Source of the DNA: Thermoleophilia bacterium | Lineage (GTDB): Bacteria > Actinomycetota > Thermoleophilia > Gaiellales > JAICJC01 | DNA: 64,000 nucleotides | Direction: 5' to 3' | Assembly: GCA_025934255.1 (NCBI GenBank) | Contig: JAICYJ010000006.1 | Coordinates: forward strand, 1-64,000 | Translations under genes and position numbers: made by a program | Shown here: one piece after another, positions 63,234 through 64,000 of the stretch | Position numbering within the stretch: the first letter of the stretch is position 1 | Layout of the letters: each line of letters opens with the position of its first letter | The notes under the pieces: model-generated | The model's input: only the letters and a program-made list of their open reading frames with translations | The model's database searches: none | Told to the model about the DNA's origin: nothing

Positions 63234-64000
63234 GCGCCGGCTCCTCGGCGAACGCGAGCTCCTCGAGCCGCTCGACCGCCGGCGGACAGCGCATGATCTC
63301 GGCGCCCTCCTGGCCGGCCGTGTCGGGATCCTTCAGCCCGTGGCCGGTGAGCACGCAGACCACGCGCGCGCCCGGCTCCACCAGCCCATCGCGCGCCGCC
63401 TCAAGCAGCGCCGCCACGGATGCCGCCGAGGCCGGCTCGCAGAACACGCCCTCCTCCTGGGCCAGCAGCCGGTAGGCGGCCAGGATGTCCTCGTCGGGGA
63501 CGGCGCGGATACCGCCATGCGACTGCTCGACCGCCTGCAGCGCCTGATCGAGCCGGGCCGGGTTCCCGATCCGGATCGCCGTCGCGACCGTGGTCGGGTT
63601 GGGCACTGGTGCCCGCGTCACCAGCGGTGCCGCACCGGCCGCCTGGCCCGCCAGCATCCGGGGTGCCACGCCGGACTCGCCGAAGCCCTTCCAGTATGCG
63701 GTGATGTTCCCGCCGTTTCCGACCGGCAAGGCCAGCCAGTCGGGCGCGGTGCCCAGCTGCTCGATCACCTCGAAAGCGGCGGTCTTCTGGCCCTCCAGCC
63801 GGTAGGGGTTGATCGAGTTCAGCAGCGCCATCGGGCGGCGCTCGACCAGCTCTCGCACCAGACGCAGCGCGTCGTCGAAGCTGCCCTGCACGGCGATCAC
63901 GCGGGCGCCGCAGATCTGGGCCTGAGCCAGCTTGCCCCGGGCGATGGCACCCTCCGGTAGCACCACCGCCAGCCTGATCCCGGCGCGGCCGCAGTAGGCG
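63226..64000 (-). CDS. thrC: Threonine synthase, C-terminal part (cut by window edge)
   Basis: About 257 residues of a PLP-dependent threonine synthase, which converts O-phosphohomoserine to threonine. Visible: GCxR-like [36 protein letters not shown], the phosphate-binding [15 protein letters not shown], and [13 protein letters not shown]. The N-terminal part with the PLP lysine lies beyond the window. It precedes thrB in the operon. Confidence 0.95.
   Translation of the reverse strand, partial: AYCGRAGIRLAVVLPEGAIARGKLAQAQICGARVIAVQGSFDDALRLVRELVERRPMALLNSINPYRLEGQKTAAFEVIEQLGTAPDWLALPVGNGGNITAYWKGFGESGVAPRMLAGQAAGAAPLVTRAPVPNPTTVATAIRIGNPARLDQALQAVEQSHGGIRAVPDEDILAAYRLLAQEEGVFCEPASAASVAALLEAARDGLVEPGARVVCVLTGHGLKDPDTAGQEGAEIMRCPPAVERLEELAFAEEPALV

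Overview
The window is chromosomal DNA from a GC-rich bacterium. Nearly every third codon position is G or C, GTG starts are common, genes are tightly packed, and many promoters place a TAnnnT box 6 to 9 bases in front of the start codon, so that mRNAs are leaderless. Together with the gene content (infC-rpmI-rplT, pheST, thrCB, liv and dpp operons, class II HDAC-like amidohydrolase) this suggests a soil actinobacterium, most likely of the Thermoleophilia. The assignment is an inference; there is no rRNA gene in the window. I see no CRISPR array, prophage or intact insertion sequence.

Layout. 0-5.2 kb: a 2-oxoacid (pyruvate or acetoin type) dehydrogenase cluster with E1 alpha, E1 beta and E2 on the plus strand, a divergent pair coding a free lipoyl domain and an alpha/beta hydrolase, and a CBS-domain protein. 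5.2-8 kb: two tandem M29 aminopeptidases and a small unknown protein. 8-14.4 kb: translation block infC-rpmI-rplT-rRNA methyltransferase and pheS-pheT, interrupted by an opposite-strand methyltransferase; infC has a leader with a terminator hairpin. 14.5-16.5 kb: phosphoribosyltransferase, then a P1 (DmpA/BapA) peptidase coupled to a 3-aminobutyryl-CoA ammonia-lyase-like protein. 16.9-27.4 kb: one long minus-strand operon for peptide or amide uptake and hydrolysis (C45 acyltransferase, creatininase, binding protein, two permeases, two ATPases, a possible micro-ORF, M19 dipeptidase, amidase), with a PASTA membrane protein and a GntR/HutC regulator at its head. The last ATPase carries an RDD membrane domain.

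28.8-33.7 kb: thrS, a histidine kinase and response regulator that converge and overlap, a Nudix hydrolase and a membrane protein. 33.8-40 kb: a branched-chain amino-acid type livKHMGF operon followed by an exported beta-propeller. 40.1-47.5 kb: the least familiar part, an envelope module with a very large FtsX-type permease, a single-chain double ATPase, a lipoprotein with a GWQ...CPxWLP signature, a Tat-exported protein that may be DyP-like, and a second copy of the lipoprotein family on the opposite strand. 47.6-52.5 kb: HDAC-like amidohydrolase, GNAT, J-domain protein, MauE/TlpA redox pair, NarL-type regulator and YCII protein. 52.5-54.2 kb: gene-poor, with a decayed FG-GAP gene beside tRNA-Val(GAC). 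54.4-64 kb: MFS permease, NlpC/P60 cell-wall hydrolase, PcrA helicase, a large secreted Ig-repeat protein, an apparently inactive HAD-fold protein, thrB and a truncated thrC at the window edge.

The genes are mostly housekeeping and nutrient uptake, chained by ATGA/GTGA overlaps. The main candidates for undescribed biology are the 40-47.5 kb envelope module, the RDD-fused dpp ATPase with the adjacent inverted-repeat micro-ORF, and the beta-amino acid pair at 15.1-16.5 kb.
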